A stretch of DNA of 41,094 nucleotides from a virus: positions 1-41,094 of IMG/VR virus record IMGVR_UViG_3300024982_000006; one strand, given 5' to 3'. Below, piece after piece: positions 32,323-39,394 of the stretch. Each line of letters starts with the position of its first letter. Position 1 is the first letter of the stretch. Both the position numbers and the translations under genes were made by a program. The notes beneath the pieces are model-generated. The model was not told the DNA's origin, ran no database searches, and saw only the letters and a list, made by a program, of their open reading frames with translations.

Positions 32323-32808
32323 CTACCTTGCCAGCCCAGAAAACGGATTGCTGTAGTCCCGCCAAGAAATCCCCGCCCTGACGCGGGAAATCAGTGACTG
32401 GTGCACCCCATAAAGCTCGGCCAATGCCCTGCTACTGTCCGTGCTGACGCGAATATCCCTGGCAATGTCCATTGACAACTTCCCCTTCTCGCGTTTTGCT
32501 GCGGCAATCCTGGCGCCACGCACTGGAGTCGAGAATGCCCCACGCGCCGCCGCCGCCTTCGCTACTGCGGCTGTCGTCGATGGCTTCAAGTGCGCGGGGT
32601 TCACGCACAGCTTTTCGCCACATGTCGTCACCACCGGCTGACGCGGCTTGAGCTTTACGCCAGTCAGTTCGATTGCGACGCGGCGCACCATGGAACAGCC
32701 ACAGCCGGGCGGCTTCATCGTCGGATAGCCCTGGCCGGTAGTGGAGCCGCGCCAGACCCAGCAATCGCCTTCCTCTACCGTGCGGGCTTTGATGTCGTCT
32801 AGGGTCAT
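32323..32808 (-). CDS. HNH homing-type endonuclease
   Basis: This 161-aa protein starts MTLDDIKARTVEEGDCWVWR, overlapping the upstream stop by ATGA. The pattern CWVWRG, then VVTTCGEKLCVNPAHL, is typical of the HNH class found in phage homing nucleases. The C-terminal 45 residues form a helix-turn-helix (DSSRALAELYGVHQSLISRV), a common DNA-targeting end. It may be a mobile gene within the early operon, though it is translationally coupled. Confidence 0.7.
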   Translation of the reverse strand: MTLDDIKARTVEEGDCWVWRGSTTGQGYPTMKPPGCGCSMVRRVAIELTGVKLKPRQPVVTTCGEKLCVNPAHLKPSTTAAVAKAAAARGAFSTPVRGARIAAAKREKGKLSMDIARDIRVSTDSSRALAELYGVHQSLISRVRAGISWRDYSNPFSGLAR

Positions 32809-33068
32809 GCCAATTTCTCGATGGTGTCGGCCACCCAATCAAGCTCGCTCATCTTCCTGGCCCGCATGCGTGATTTGTCGCCGTGTACGCCGTATTGGCC
32901 GGTGTGGCAGCATTCGCACAAAGGCACCGTGAGCCAATTGGAGGCCCGCTGGCTCATGCCCATTCCATCGCGGATGTGATGGACTTGAGAAGGCCCACAA
33001 CAGCCACAGCATGCACAGGGCAGGCTGGCCACCCCACCCATCCACTCGCGTTCTGCTTTCGTAGTCAT
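32805..33068 (-). CDS. Ref-like RecA-dependent nuclease
   Basis: This 87-aa protein matches the Ref (recombination enhancement function) C-terminal domain: REWMGGVASLPCACCG, then GPSQVHHIR, then RASNWLTVPLCECCHTG and HGDK. Phage P1 Ref is an HNH-type nuclease that cuts in RecA D-loops. This version lacks the long basic N-terminus of P1 Ref. It adjoins NinB and RusA, consistent with a recombination cluster. Confidence 0.75.
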   Translation of the reverse strand: MTTKAEREWMGGVASLPCACCGCCGPSQVHHIRDGMGMSQRASNWLTVPLCECCHTGQYGVHGDKSRMRARKMSELDWVADTIEKLA

Positions 33069-33511
33069 TCAGCCCCCACCAGTTCGCCGGTTTCGTGATC
33101 CAGCGTCACGACGCCGTTATCCGCTGCCCACGCCTGAACGTAGGTAATCAGGTCGGCACACTCGGATTTCGTCAGCTTGCTCGTCCTGGCCGGCACGATG
33201 TCGATTCCGTGGCCATCCAACGCCGGCAGAATCTCGACTGACTCGCCGCGCGTCCTGCACCAGGCGCTGACGAGCAGGCGCTTCCAGCATTCAAGATCGC
33301 GCTTGGCTCCGGCCCACTCCTTCTGCCGAGCAATCTCACCAATCAGCGCGTGGAGCAATCTGTTCTCAGCGCTGGACCGTGTTTCGGGCTTGCAGTCGAT
33401 TTGCAGCCTATGGCCTGCCAACAGCATGGATTTCATCCAATTCCAGGCCCTACTCAGTTCCTGATGGCCCTGCTGGGCGTTCCAGAGCGTCAGTGATAGT
33501 CGGTCGCTCAC
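33065..33511 (-). CDS. ninB: NinB-like recombination mediator
   Basis: This 148-aa protein has the NinB/Orf pattern: RAWNWMKSMLLAGHRLQI, RSSAENRLLHALIGEIARQ, WKRLLVSAWCRTRGE, and a C-terminal DLITYVQAWAADNGV. In lambda, Orf binds single-stranded DNA and SSB and replaces RecFOR. Overlaps on both sides place it in the recombination cluster. Confidence 0.85.
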   Translation of the reverse strand: MSDRLSLTLWNAQQGHQELSRAWNWMKSMLLAGHRLQIDCKPETRSSAENRLLHALIGEIARQKEWAGAKRDLECWKRLLVSAWCRTRGESVEILPALDGHGIDIVPARTSKLTKSECADLITYVQAWAADNGVVTLDHETGELVGAE

Positions 33512-33762
33512 TTCGCCAGATCCCGGTCAGACTGCGCCAGCACACCGCCAGGCGCATATAGTTCCTCGAACTCTTCATCCCATAGCAAAAACGCTCGCGT
33601 CCCGTCGTGCATAGCCCAATGCTTGTCGCACCTGGTGCAGCCAACTTTTCGCGCTCCATGGTTCAGTACCCTCTCCACAACGTAGCGATGCCCGACAACC
33701 GCACAAAGCAATCGCGTGAACATGGCCTCGATCAGGACTGGGGTGGGGGTGCGCTGGGTCAT
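33508..33762 (-). CDS. DUF1660-like small zinc-ribbon protein
   Basis: This 84-aa product contains CAVVGHRYVVERVLNHGARK then VGCTRCDKHWAMHDGTRAF, the pattern of a small prophage family (DUF1660). It has Cys and His suited to zinc binding and no known activity. The ATG at 33762 overlaps the RusA stop (ATGA); an internal ATG at 33723 fits the usual family start better. Either is plausible. Confidence 0.65.
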   Translation of the reverse strand: MTQRTPTPVLIEAMFTRLLCAVVGHRYVVERVLNHGARKVGCTRCDKHWAMHDGTRAFLLWDEEFEELYAPGGVLAQSDRDLAK

Positions 33763-34208
33763 GCTGCAAGCCCCATCACCGGCACCAGCAACCCAATCGG
33801 TATCACCGTCACCCGCACGCCCGGCGTGTCGCCGTAGCGCTTGCGCTTGGTCACATCCACCACCTGCACGTCGTCGCGCCAGACCACACCGTTCAGGCCG
33901 TCGAAGATGGCTTTCTCGACGTTGTCGATGTCGGGCTTGGTGGTGGGGTACACCTGGCCGGACAATGCCTGCACGCGCTTGCGTTGCGACCAGCTGGCGG
34001 GCACCTGGCAGACGATCTCAAGCGTGACGGCGGCCGGGCCGTCGATCAGCGGCGCACCGGCCATGGCTACCTTGGCGCTGTGGGCAACCAGGCCTTCGTA
34101 GTTGACGGTCTTCTCGGGCGTGTACATGGTCGCGAACTTGCCGCCGCGCGTGGTGACACGGGGTCGGCCCTTACCGATCGGTGCGCCGGGAACGACGAAG
34201 GTCAGCAT
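33759..34208 (-). CDS. rusA: RusA-like Holliday junction resolvase
   Basis: This 149-aa protein starts MLTFVVPGAPIGKGRPRVTT. It has the conserved acidic cluster KPDIDNVEKAIFDGLNG (D93, D95) and WRDDVQV (D112, D113). These residues bind magnesium in the dimeric RusA family, which resolves recombination and replication branches before packaging. The length is standard. The ATG lies inside the end of the 28-codon frame upstream. Confidence 0.88.
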   Translation of the reverse strand: MLTFVVPGAPIGKGRPRVTTRGGKFATMYTPEKTVNYEGLVAHSAKVAMAGAPLIDGPAAVTLEIVCQVPASWSQRKRVQALSGQVYPTTKPDIDNVEKAIFDGLNGVVWRDDVQVVDVTKRKRYGDTPGVRVTVIPIGLLVPVMGLAA

Positions 34209-34288
34209 TGCCGCCCTCCTTCATTGCCGCCGATGTAGACGGCAACGCCAGTTGATGCGCCGGGATCTAGGCCCATGATGGTTTTCAT
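34202..34288 (-). CDS. 28-aa mini-ORF with RuvC-like first strand
   Basis: This short frame encodes MKTIMGLDPGASTGVAVYIG and ends eight codons later, at 34202. DPGxSTG is the first beta-strand of RuvC/RNase H-fold nucleases with its catalytic Asp. The frame is coupled at both ends: its ATG overlaps the upstream stop, and the rusA ATG is embedded just before its own stop. It is best read as the stump of a RuvC-type resolvase replaced by rusA, kept for coupling; translation is uncertain. Confidence 0.5.
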   Translation of the reverse strand: MKTIMGLDPGASTGVAVYIGGNEGGRQC

Positions 34289-34689
34289 GTGGGGTGTGGT
34301 TGGTTATGTGGCGCAAGCGCGTTCCACGAATCAAGAAGTCTGATTTCAATCTCTGGCAATCTGGCCTTCAATTCGTCGTGCTTCACGCTGTAGGCACTCA
34401 ACTTAAACCACAGTCCTTGTACTTCCCCAGTAACATCAATTTCAGAGCTTTCCCATGACTTCATCCCGGATGTATATGCAAATGGGCGAATCACAATTTG
34501 CATCTTCTTGCCTTCGTTGCAATCGCACTCACGCGCTGGGTACTCGCTGCGCCGGTAGGCGTACCAGTTGCATCCGCTGTCGCGCATCAGTGAGTCAATA
34601 GAGCAACTGAATCCCTGCGAGATCAGCCATTCGCGCAAATCATCACATCCCCACATGGCAGGTCGTTCGGCCCTATTCGTTTCACTCAT
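34285..34689 (-). CDS. Early protein of unknown function
   Basis: This 134-aa protein starts MSETNRAERPAMWGCDDLRE at the ATG with AGGAG seven bases upstream; a GTG at 34707 is a weaker choice. It has several Cys, a segment YPARECDCNEGKKMQIVIRP and an aromatic-rich beta region. No family was recognised. It is coupled to the RuvC-like stump and rusA. Confidence 0.6.
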   Translation of the reverse strand: MSETNRAERPAMWGCDDLREWLISQGFSCSIDSLMRDSGCNWYAYRRSEYPARECDCNEGKKMQIVIRPFAYTSGMKSWESSEIDVTGEVQGLWFKLSAYSVKHDELKARLPEIEIRLLDSWNALAPHNQPHPT

Positions 34690-34707
34690 GGTCAACTCCT
34701 GCGTCAC

Positions 34708-35073
34708 TCAACACGCCACCCCCACGCTGCCGATATGCCGATGACACCCACGCTCGCTCTCCGGCCCCCACTGCATGCGCCCGTCCCATTCCATGAACGG
34801 CCGCTCGCGTGGCGGAACCACTTGCAGCGGTGCGCGCTCTGCTTCGAGCAGTGCAAGCCGGCCAGCGCTTGTGATTTCGTAGAGCACACGGGACTTGCCC
34901 AGCGTTGGAGCGATAAGGCCAGCCTTCTCCATCGGCGCTAGGAATTCGGCTACCAGCTCGTCGACGTTGTAGAGGCCCAACCTCTTCCAGTTGCGGTTAA
35001 TCAGCCATGAGGCATATCGCGGCTCGGTCTGGGTGTTGAGCGCTTGCAGGATCTCTTTTTCGGCGGTTTTCAT
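34708..35073 (-). CDS. Putative winged-helix early protein
   Basis: This 121-aa protein starts MKTAEKEILQALNTQTEPRY after AGGAG. Residues 3-75 have a winged-helix rhythm (ASWLINRNWKRLGLYNVDEL, then MEKAGLIAPTLGKSRVLYEI). The tail is Pro/Arg-rich and ends in Cys. It might bind DNA or a host protein; the sequence gives no more. It follows the acyl carrier protein gene by 16 nt. Confidence 0.6.
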   Translation of the reverse strand: MKTAEKEILQALNTQTEPRYASWLINRNWKRLGLYNVDELVAEFLAPMEKAGLIAPTLGKSRVLYEITSAGRLALLEAERAPLQVVPPRERPFMEWDGRMQWGPESERGCHRHIGSVGVAC

Positions 35074-35089
35074 GATTTGGTCTCCTGTA

Positions 35090-35350
35090 TCAGCCAACCC
35101 GAGCGCATGCCGGCGTAGGAAGCAAGCGATCAACCAGCGCGACTACATCGGCCACGGTGGTGCACTTCTCGAAGTCTTCGTCTGTGATCTCCAAATCGAA
35201 TTCATCTTCGATACCCATGCAAAGCTCGATGACGTCCAGACTGTCAGCTTTGAGGTCTGCAACGATTTGCGATTCAGGTTTCACAGCGTCATCAGAAACG
35301 CCAAGCAGCTCGCAAAAGATGCGGGTCACGGTTTCAGTGGTTGTCTTCAA
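35090..35350 (-). CDS. Phage-encoded acyl carrier protein
   Basis: This 86-aa protein has the full ACP signature: a helical N-terminus, then VADLKADSLDVIELCMGIED with S37 as the phosphopantetheine attachment site, then EFDLEITDEDFEKCTTVADV. The start is probably TTG at 35350, with GGAG eight bases upstream; a GTG at 35329 is possible. It overlaps the upstream gene by 17 bases. ACPs carry acyl chains for lipid synthesis; host holo-ACP synthase could modify this one. Why a phage keeps it is unknown. Confidence 0.85.
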   Translation of the reverse strand: MKTTTETVTRIFCELLGVSDDAVKPESQIVADLKADSLDVIELCMGIEDEFDLEITDEDFEKCTTVADVVALVDRLLPTPACARVG

Positions 35351-35534
35351 GGTTGGTCTCCAGTTGTTTCATTGCTTTGGTCAAATCAGCGGGTAGCGCC
35401 GAGTACAGCTCCGGGCACTCGCGCGCCATTTGCTGCACGCGGTGCCAGGCGTATTGCTTCCAGGATGGGTGCGCTGCAAGCCAGCTGTAGTGGTAAAGGA
35501 TCCGCGCGTAGTGCGCTTGGGGTAGTTCGGTCAT
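35334..35534 (-). CDS. Small early protein, unknown
   Basis: This 66-aa basic, Trp/Tyr-rich protein starts MTELPQAHYARILYHYSWLA. The start overlaps the helicase stop (ATGA). The pattern WKQYAWHRVQQMARECPELY recurs in small phage replication-region proteins as far as I recall, but I cannot name a family. It may accompany the helicase. Confidence 0.55.
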   Translation of the reverse strand: MTELPQAHYARILYHYSWLAAHPSWKQYAWHRVQQMARECPELYSALPADLTKAMKQLETNLEDNH

Positions 35535-36475
35535 GCCGCCTCCTGAAAATCATCGAACAGGTGATACGGCCTGACCTGGCTTGTGCGGTCGTCACAGAAT
35601 CTCAGGCTGCGTTGGTCGTTCCAGAGCTTGATCTTTCCCTCCCACCGACCATTGCGCTGCTTGTCGCACTTCACCACGGCGCAAGGCTGTTCCAAGGCTT
35701 CGAAGTCGTTGGAGTTCTCTTCCAACTTCGCATACTTGGCCTTGTTCATCCACACGACAACACAGTTTTGCGCTTGGTCACTGATGGCGCTTGAGCCCCG
35801 AATTTCGTAGCGAGTCGGGAGCTTGCTGTCATCGCTGCCGTTAGGCTTGCGGCAATGCGTGATGACGTGGACATGCAGCCCTGTTTCTTGTGCCAGTCGC
35901 ACCAGCCCGGTGGCAAAGCGCTTCTGCTCGTCCAGGCTCTCCTCGCTGGCGCAAATCATCATCATCGAGTCGAGGAATATGTGCTGACCCTTGTGCTTGT
36001 CGGCGAAGTAGCGGCACAACGCAAACGAGTGGTCAACGGACAGGTTCCCAACGTGGTCGAACAGCCAGAGCTTGTCGTCTGTCCATTTGTGAAACGTTCC
36101 CACCATCGCGCGATTTGGGTTCTCCAAGCCGGTGGCCTGCCGCGTCATCCGTGCCATGGTGTCGGGCGGGTCCATTTCGAGCGAAACAATCATCACGCGC
36201 TGACGTTGCACCTGCAGATCGAGTGCAACCTGGCTCGTGAACATGCTCTTGCGATGCCCGTTGTATCCAACCCATGCCGTGACCTCTCCAGGCCGGAATT
36301 CAAGGCCACGCGCGGCACTGTGCATCAGCATGGACGGGCTGTGAATTCGCGTCTCTTCCGGCATCAGGCGCTTTATCACATCCTCCTGAAAATCCGAGGC
36401 TGGACGCACTTTTGGTGCAAAGTCTGGACCACCCATGTAGTCGTTCAGATCAATGGAATCGGGTATGAGCTTCAT
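35531..36475 (-). CDS. DnaB/Twinkle-like replicative helicase with variant Walker A
   Basis: This 314-aa protein is a RecA-fold ATPase without a DnaB N-terminal domain. The P-loop reads GYNGHRKS (70-77), with Arg where Gly normally precedes the Lys. Walker B is HIFLDS (D169), and the sensor region is VHVITHCRKP. A C-terminal beta segment reads CAVVKCDKQRNGRWEG, typical of DnaB-like proteins. It should unwind DNA at the phage origin, loaded by the O-like protein. The gap-free overlap with its neighbours supports a replication module. Confidence 0.8.
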   Translation of the reverse strand: MKLIPDSIDLNDYMGGPDFAPKVRPASDFQEDVIKRLMPEETRIHSPSMLMHSAARGLEFRPGEVTAWVGYNGHRKSMFTSQVALDLQVQRQRVMIVSLEMDPPDTMARMTRQATGLENPNRAMVGTFHKWTDDKLWLFDHVGNLSVDHSFALCRYFADKHKGQHIFLDSMMMICASEESLDEQKRFATGLVRLAQETGLHVHVITHCRKPNGSDDSKLPTRYEIRGSSAISDQAQNCVVVWMNKAKYAKLEENSNDFEALEQPCAVVKCDKQRNGRWEGKIKLWNDQRSLRFCDDRTSQVRPYHLFDDFQEAA

Positions 36476-36894
36476 GCTGTAACCAGTCCCTGACTGGCCT
36501 TGTAGTCGTTCAAGTTGGTGTGCCAGTCGCCATCGCCAAGCCAGTCACGGACCATCCATTTCGGCCACTTCAACGTGACCAACTTAGGCCGCGCAAAGAG
36601 CACCATCCAGCCCAATTCGCGCTCGGTGTCGATCACGTCAAGCTGACCCGGCTCGCAGTCCTCGATGTCGCGCAGAATCGACCCGAAGCGCGTCTCAGCG
36701 CCAATCAGCACGATGACGCTTGGCAGACCCTTGACCCAGCGCCAGTTGTAGGCTTGGCCAGGATTGGCGTACACCGTGGCGTTGTCCAGATGCGGATCTC
36801 CGTTCAAAGCGACGATCAGCGGCCCGGATGGGCGAAGGCCCTTGAGCCTGTTTTGCTCGATGACGTAGCCGTTTGTCGGGTATGGCAGATTCAT
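36472..36894 (-). CDS. Replication-module protein, unknown
   Basis: This 140-aa protein starts MNLPYPTNGYVIEQNRLKGL after GGGAGGG and overlaps the O-like stop. It is Trp-rich (YNWRWVKGLP, LKWPKWMVRDWLGDGDW) and has alternating beta strands such as PSVIVLIGAETRFG. Position between initiator and helicase suggests a helicase-loading or single-strand-binding partner, but no family was recognised. Confidence 0.6.
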   Translation of the reverse strand: MNLPYPTNGYVIEQNRLKGLRPSGPLIVALNGDPHLDNATVYANPGQAYNWRWVKGLPSVIVLIGAETRFGSILRDIEDCEPGQLDVIDTERELGWMVLFARPKLVTLKWPKWMVRDWLGDGDWHTNLNDYKASQGLVTA

Positions 36895-37700
36895 TTGGCG
36901 CCCTCCCATGCTGGTGCAACCCGGTTGCCGTCTCGGTTTCGTTCCCCGGACAGTCGCTGGCAGGTGGCCTTGAGGTACGCCCTGGCGTCTGCCGGCTGCT
37001 CGGAAACAGCTCCCTGAACTGCCGTCAAAACGATGTCGTCGGACGGGTAATCTTTCGACAGTTTTCCAATGAAAGTCCGCGCTTGTGGCTCCGGCATTCC
37101 CTGCTCGGACAACAGCGAGACAGCTCCCCGCCAGAGCTCGGTCTTTGACTTTTCGGCTGGAGACCTTGGTGACGGCTTGCCGTCCGTAGATTTATCTACG
37201 GAAGTATTTATTGAAGTAGTAGATGAAGATGTAGGGCCGTAACCTTGCCGTTCACCAATGCCTACCTTTGGTGTTGGCATTGGTTTGGTGTTTGGTGGCT
37301 GGTTGTCCTGCGTAAACTGGGTAGCCGAACCCCTCCTTTGGCGAACCCATTCATCACGGACAAAGCGACTGGAGTACCAGCATGGACCATGGCCTGGCTC
37401 AACCAAAGTGACCGGCTCGCCGTCCTTGCCTGCGTGGCGTGGCGTGTAGATGTAGGGTGCCGCGCCCTTGTCGGCGCCTTTCAAAACATCCTTCTCGACA
37501 AGTTCGCGCACCATCTTGATGCTGGCGCCGGCCGCGTTTGCGACATCTACCAGTGGCCAACGGCACACGCCATATTCATCGCTGTCATGGAGAACGCACA
37601 AAACATCCATCCAGACACCGCGAGCGGCCGGACTGCAACGCCGTAACTTAGCGTTGTTGCGCCAGTCGGCGGTGTAGAACTGAAAGGCTGGACGCTTCAT
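36891..37700 (-). CDS. O-like replication initiator (DUF1376-type N-terminus)
   Basis: This 269-aa protein starts MKRPAFQFYTADWRNNAKLR at the ATG overlapping the HNH stop. Residues 1-125 form a DUF1376-like winged-helix region (AARGVWMDVLCVLHDSDEYG). A low-complexity Ser/Thr/Pro linker (about 135-185) precedes a helical C-terminus (WRGAVSLLSEQGMPEPQART). This is the usual layout of phage initiators, which bind origin repeats within their own gene and recruit helicase. The linker-coding DNA carries such repeats. Confidence 0.7.
   Translation of the reverse strand: MKRPAFQFYTADWRNNAKLRRCSPAARGVWMDVLCVLHDSDEYGVCRWPLVDVANAAGASIKMVRELVEKDVLKGADKGAAPYIYTPRHAGKDGEPVTLVEPGHGPCWYSSRFVRDEWVRQRRGSATQFTQDNQPPNTKPMPTPKVGIGERQGYGPTSSSTTSINTSVDKSTDGKPSPRSPAEKSKTELWRGAVSLLSEQGMPEPQARTFIGKLSKDYPSDDIVLTAVQGAVSEQPADARAYLKATCQRLSGERNRDGNRVAPAWEGAK
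37184..37283. other. Candidate replication origin inside the O-like gene
   Basis: A perfect palindrome CCGTAGAT-TT-ATCTACGG (37184-37201) is followed by an AT-rich stretch (37202-37235). An inverted repeat CCAATGCC/GGCATTGG (37255-37262, 37276-37283) comes next, with nearby TTTGGTG direct repeats extending to about 37300. Lambda-type origins sit in this place, in the linker of the initiator gene. Origin function is inferred. Confidence 0.45.
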
Positions 37701-38236
37701 TCGTTGCGCACCTTGTTCCAGCAGATGCCGCAGAAGTACCTGAAAGTCTTGGCCCCGCCTCGTGGAAACTTGGCGCGCGCAATGTCGGCAGCCTCCAGGC
37801 AAACATAAAGCCCCAACTTTTCATTGAAACGCCTGATGCTGGCTGTCCAGTCGCGGCTCATCCCTGAATTCGAGCTGCCGGGATCAATGATTTCAGCTAC
37901 GCGCCACATGTCTTCCTCAATGCGGTCCCGCTTGGCCTCCATGATCTCGCTGTACCCACGAAGTTGCGCCTCGGTTTCAGCAACAAGTGCCGCCTTGTCG
38001 GCCAGGGATTGTGGAACGGCATCCAAGCTGACAGCACCTTTGCCACGGTTGCAGGTGAAGCATGCCGTGATCAGGTTGTCCTGATCGTTTTTTCCACCTT
38101 CTGCAACCGGATGAATGTGATCGCACTCAAGAATGGCTTCGGGCGGGTGGGCGCCACAGTACTGACAGGTAAACCCGTCTCGCTTGAACACCTCAAACCT
38201 GGTCTTTTTGCTCAGGCCAATGCGTTTATTCGCCAT
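37697..38236 (-). CDS. HNH endonuclease with C-terminal helical domain
   Basis: This 179-aa protein starts MANKRIGLSKKTRFEVFKRD. It has an intact HNH motif: C24-C27 (CQYC), D39-H40 (ECDHIHP), N54 and C59-C62 (CFTCNRGKG). The remaining 110 residues are helical with a terminal CxxC-like FRYFCGICWNKV. Longer upstream readings run through the neighbouring gene and are rejected. It overlaps that gene by 11 bases and the O-like gene by four, so it is part of the replication operon. Confidence 0.8.
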   Translation of the reverse strand: MANKRIGLSKKTRFEVFKRDGFTCQYCGAHPPEAILECDHIHPVAEGGKNDQDNLITACFTCNRGKGAVSLDAVPQSLADKAALVAETEAQLRGYSEIMEAKRDRIEEDMWRVAEIIDPGSSNSGMSRDWTASIRRFNEKLGLYVCLEAADIARAKFPRGGAKTFRYFCGICWNKVRNE

Positions 38237-38456
38237 GCTGGCCCCCCCGCATCGCCGCCGCATCCCGCTCTCCCATGGCGTCGAAACACTCTGCCTCCAC
38301 CACCGCGCGCCTGGCGCTGGCCTGCGCTTCCATTTCACGCAGCGCTCGTCTGGCGCCATCGCGGTCACCCAAACGCATGGCGATTTCAATGCTCAGGCCG
38401 TCCACCTGGGCCTGTAGTTCGCGGCGCAAGTCGATCAGTTGGGAGAGTGGGATCAT
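38226..38456 (-). CDS. Small coiled-coil protein, paralogue of the next
   Basis: This 76-aa protein starts MIPLSQLIDLRRELQAQVDG after GGAGG. It is one long charged helix ending RDAAAMRGGQHGE. The segment SQLIDLRRELQAQVDGLSIE then IAMRLGDRDGARRAL matches the 49-aa protein just upstream, so the two arose by duplication. Function is unknown; a small regulator or anti-host peptide is possible. Confidence 0.6.
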   Translation of the reverse strand: MIPLSQLIDLRRELQAQVDGLSIEIAMRLGDRDGARRALREMEAQASARRAVVEAECFDAMGERDAAAMRGGQHGE

Positions 38457-38468
38457 GCGGCCTCCAGA

Positions 38469-38618
38469 TCAAGAGATGGTTGGCGCAGGCGCTCGCGCTG
38501 CAGGGGCTCGTTGCGCTTCATCGCGGTCGCCAAGAGCCATGGCGATCTCGACGTCTTTGCCGGCTAGCTGCGCGGCCAGAGCACGGCGCTCGTCTATCAG
38601 GGTGGCTAGGGTGGTCAT
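38469..38618 (-). CDS. Small coiled-coil protein (49 aa), paralogue of the preceding
   Basis: This frame encodes MTTLATLIDERRALAAQLAG then KDVEIAMALGDRDEAQRA. It shares LID-RR-L-AQ and EIAM-LGDRD with the 76-aa gene. Its ATG overlaps the upstream stop (ATGA). The C-terminus diverges into an Ala/Pro tail, which suggests a frameshift or truncation relative to the longer copy. Confidence 0.6.
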   Translation of the reverse strand: MTTLATLIDERRALAAQLAGKDVEIAMALGDRDEAQRAPAARAPAPTIS

Positions 38619-38860
38619 GCGGCGTCCCCCAGAGCAATCGCTTCTTCAAGGGTCGCAACCCCGTCTTCATGGCCTAGGCGACGGTTATCAATGGACCATG
38701 GGTCCCGATCCTTTGGCACCTTGTGAATAGCTTTGTAGGTCTGCCAATGCCTTGGCCTAACGCGGCTTGCGCAGTATTCGACGATCCAGACGGGCTTGGT
38801 GTTGTGGAGAAGGCACGAGCCATGCGGGCGCTCTACTAGGGTGTAGTTTTCGATGCTCAT
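38615..38860 (-). CDS. Small early protein, unknown
   Basis: This 81-aa protein starts MSIENYTLVERPHGSCLLHN. It has beta-forming WIVEYCASRVRPRHW and an acidic C-terminal helix (ATLEEAIALGDAA). It is coupled to CII upstream and the small coiled-coil gene downstream through ATGA overlaps. No family was recognised. Confidence 0.55.
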   Translation of the reverse strand: MSIENYTLVERPHGSCLLHNTKPVWIVEYCASRVRPRHWQTYKAIHKVPKDRDPWSIDNRRLGHEDGVATLEEAIALGDAA

Positions 38861-39243
38861 GCTGCCCTCAGCGTAGGAAAGCTCTGCACTCCCTGCAGCC
38901 GTTCCATGCGGCCCAACATGTCGGCCAAGCGAGCCTGAGTCTCGATGAACGCGCGCTGCAGCTCGGCAATCTCGTCCTTGGGCTCAATGGGCTGGGGCGG
39001 CGCGTAGCTGAGCTCGTTGCACAGCCATTCCATGCCGATGTGATGGCCCTTCGCCCTGGCCATGCGCAGAATGAACAGCACTTGTTCTGGGGATAGCTTG
39101 GCAGGACGATCCTCGTTGAGGCAATCCAACAGAGCGCGCTGGGCGCTTTCCTGCGACCGCTCTGGCCACAGCTTTGGCCCAACCTTGCCAGAGCCGCCAA
39201 GGGCCTTGACGCACTCAACAAGAGCTTGATTCAGTGAATCCAT
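38857..39243 (-). CDS. CII-like phage regulator
   Basis: This 128-aa protein starts MDSLNQALVECVKALGGSGK at the ATG with AAGGATC upstream. The block VGPKLWPERSQESAQRALLD then CLNEDRPAKLSPEQVLFILR is typical of the phage regulatory CII/CP76-type family, where it covers an HTH region. The C-terminal part is a coiled coil (EIAELQRAFIETQARLADML). It follows Cro beyond a terminator block, as in lambda. A role in lysogeny choice is inferred. Confidence 0.7.
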   Translation of the reverse strand: MDSLNQALVECVKALGGSGKVGPKLWPERSQESAQRALLDCLNEDRPAKLSPEQVLFILRMARAKGHHIGMEWLCNELSYAPPQPIEPKDEIAELQRAFIETQARLADMLGRMERLQGVQSFPTLRAA

Positions 39244-39314
39244 GGTGATCCTTTGCGAACGGCGGCGAAGGTGTCTTGAAAGGTTCGCACCGGTTCGCAA
39301 GCCGATTTCTGGGC

Positions 39315-39344
39315 AAAAAAAGAGGGCTCGCCGATAGTTGAGCC
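39315..39344 (-). terminator. Second early terminator
   Basis: On the minus strand GGCTC (39344-39340) pairs with GAGCC (39329-39325) around a 10-nt loop and is followed by CTC and seven T. It lies 16 nt downstream of the first terminator and before CII. Confidence 0.7.
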
Positions 39345-39360
39345 ATGAACACGAACAAAG

Positions 39361-39390
39361 AAAAACCCCCAAGGGCCGGAGCCCTCGGGG
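39361..39390 (-). terminator. First early terminator (tR1-like)
   Basis: A 10-bp stem with one mismatch, CCCCGAGGGC/GCCCTTGGGG, closes a TCCG loop on the minus strand and is followed by TTTTT. It lies between cro and cII, like lambda tR1. Confidence 0.85.
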
Positions 39391-39394
39391 TAAG

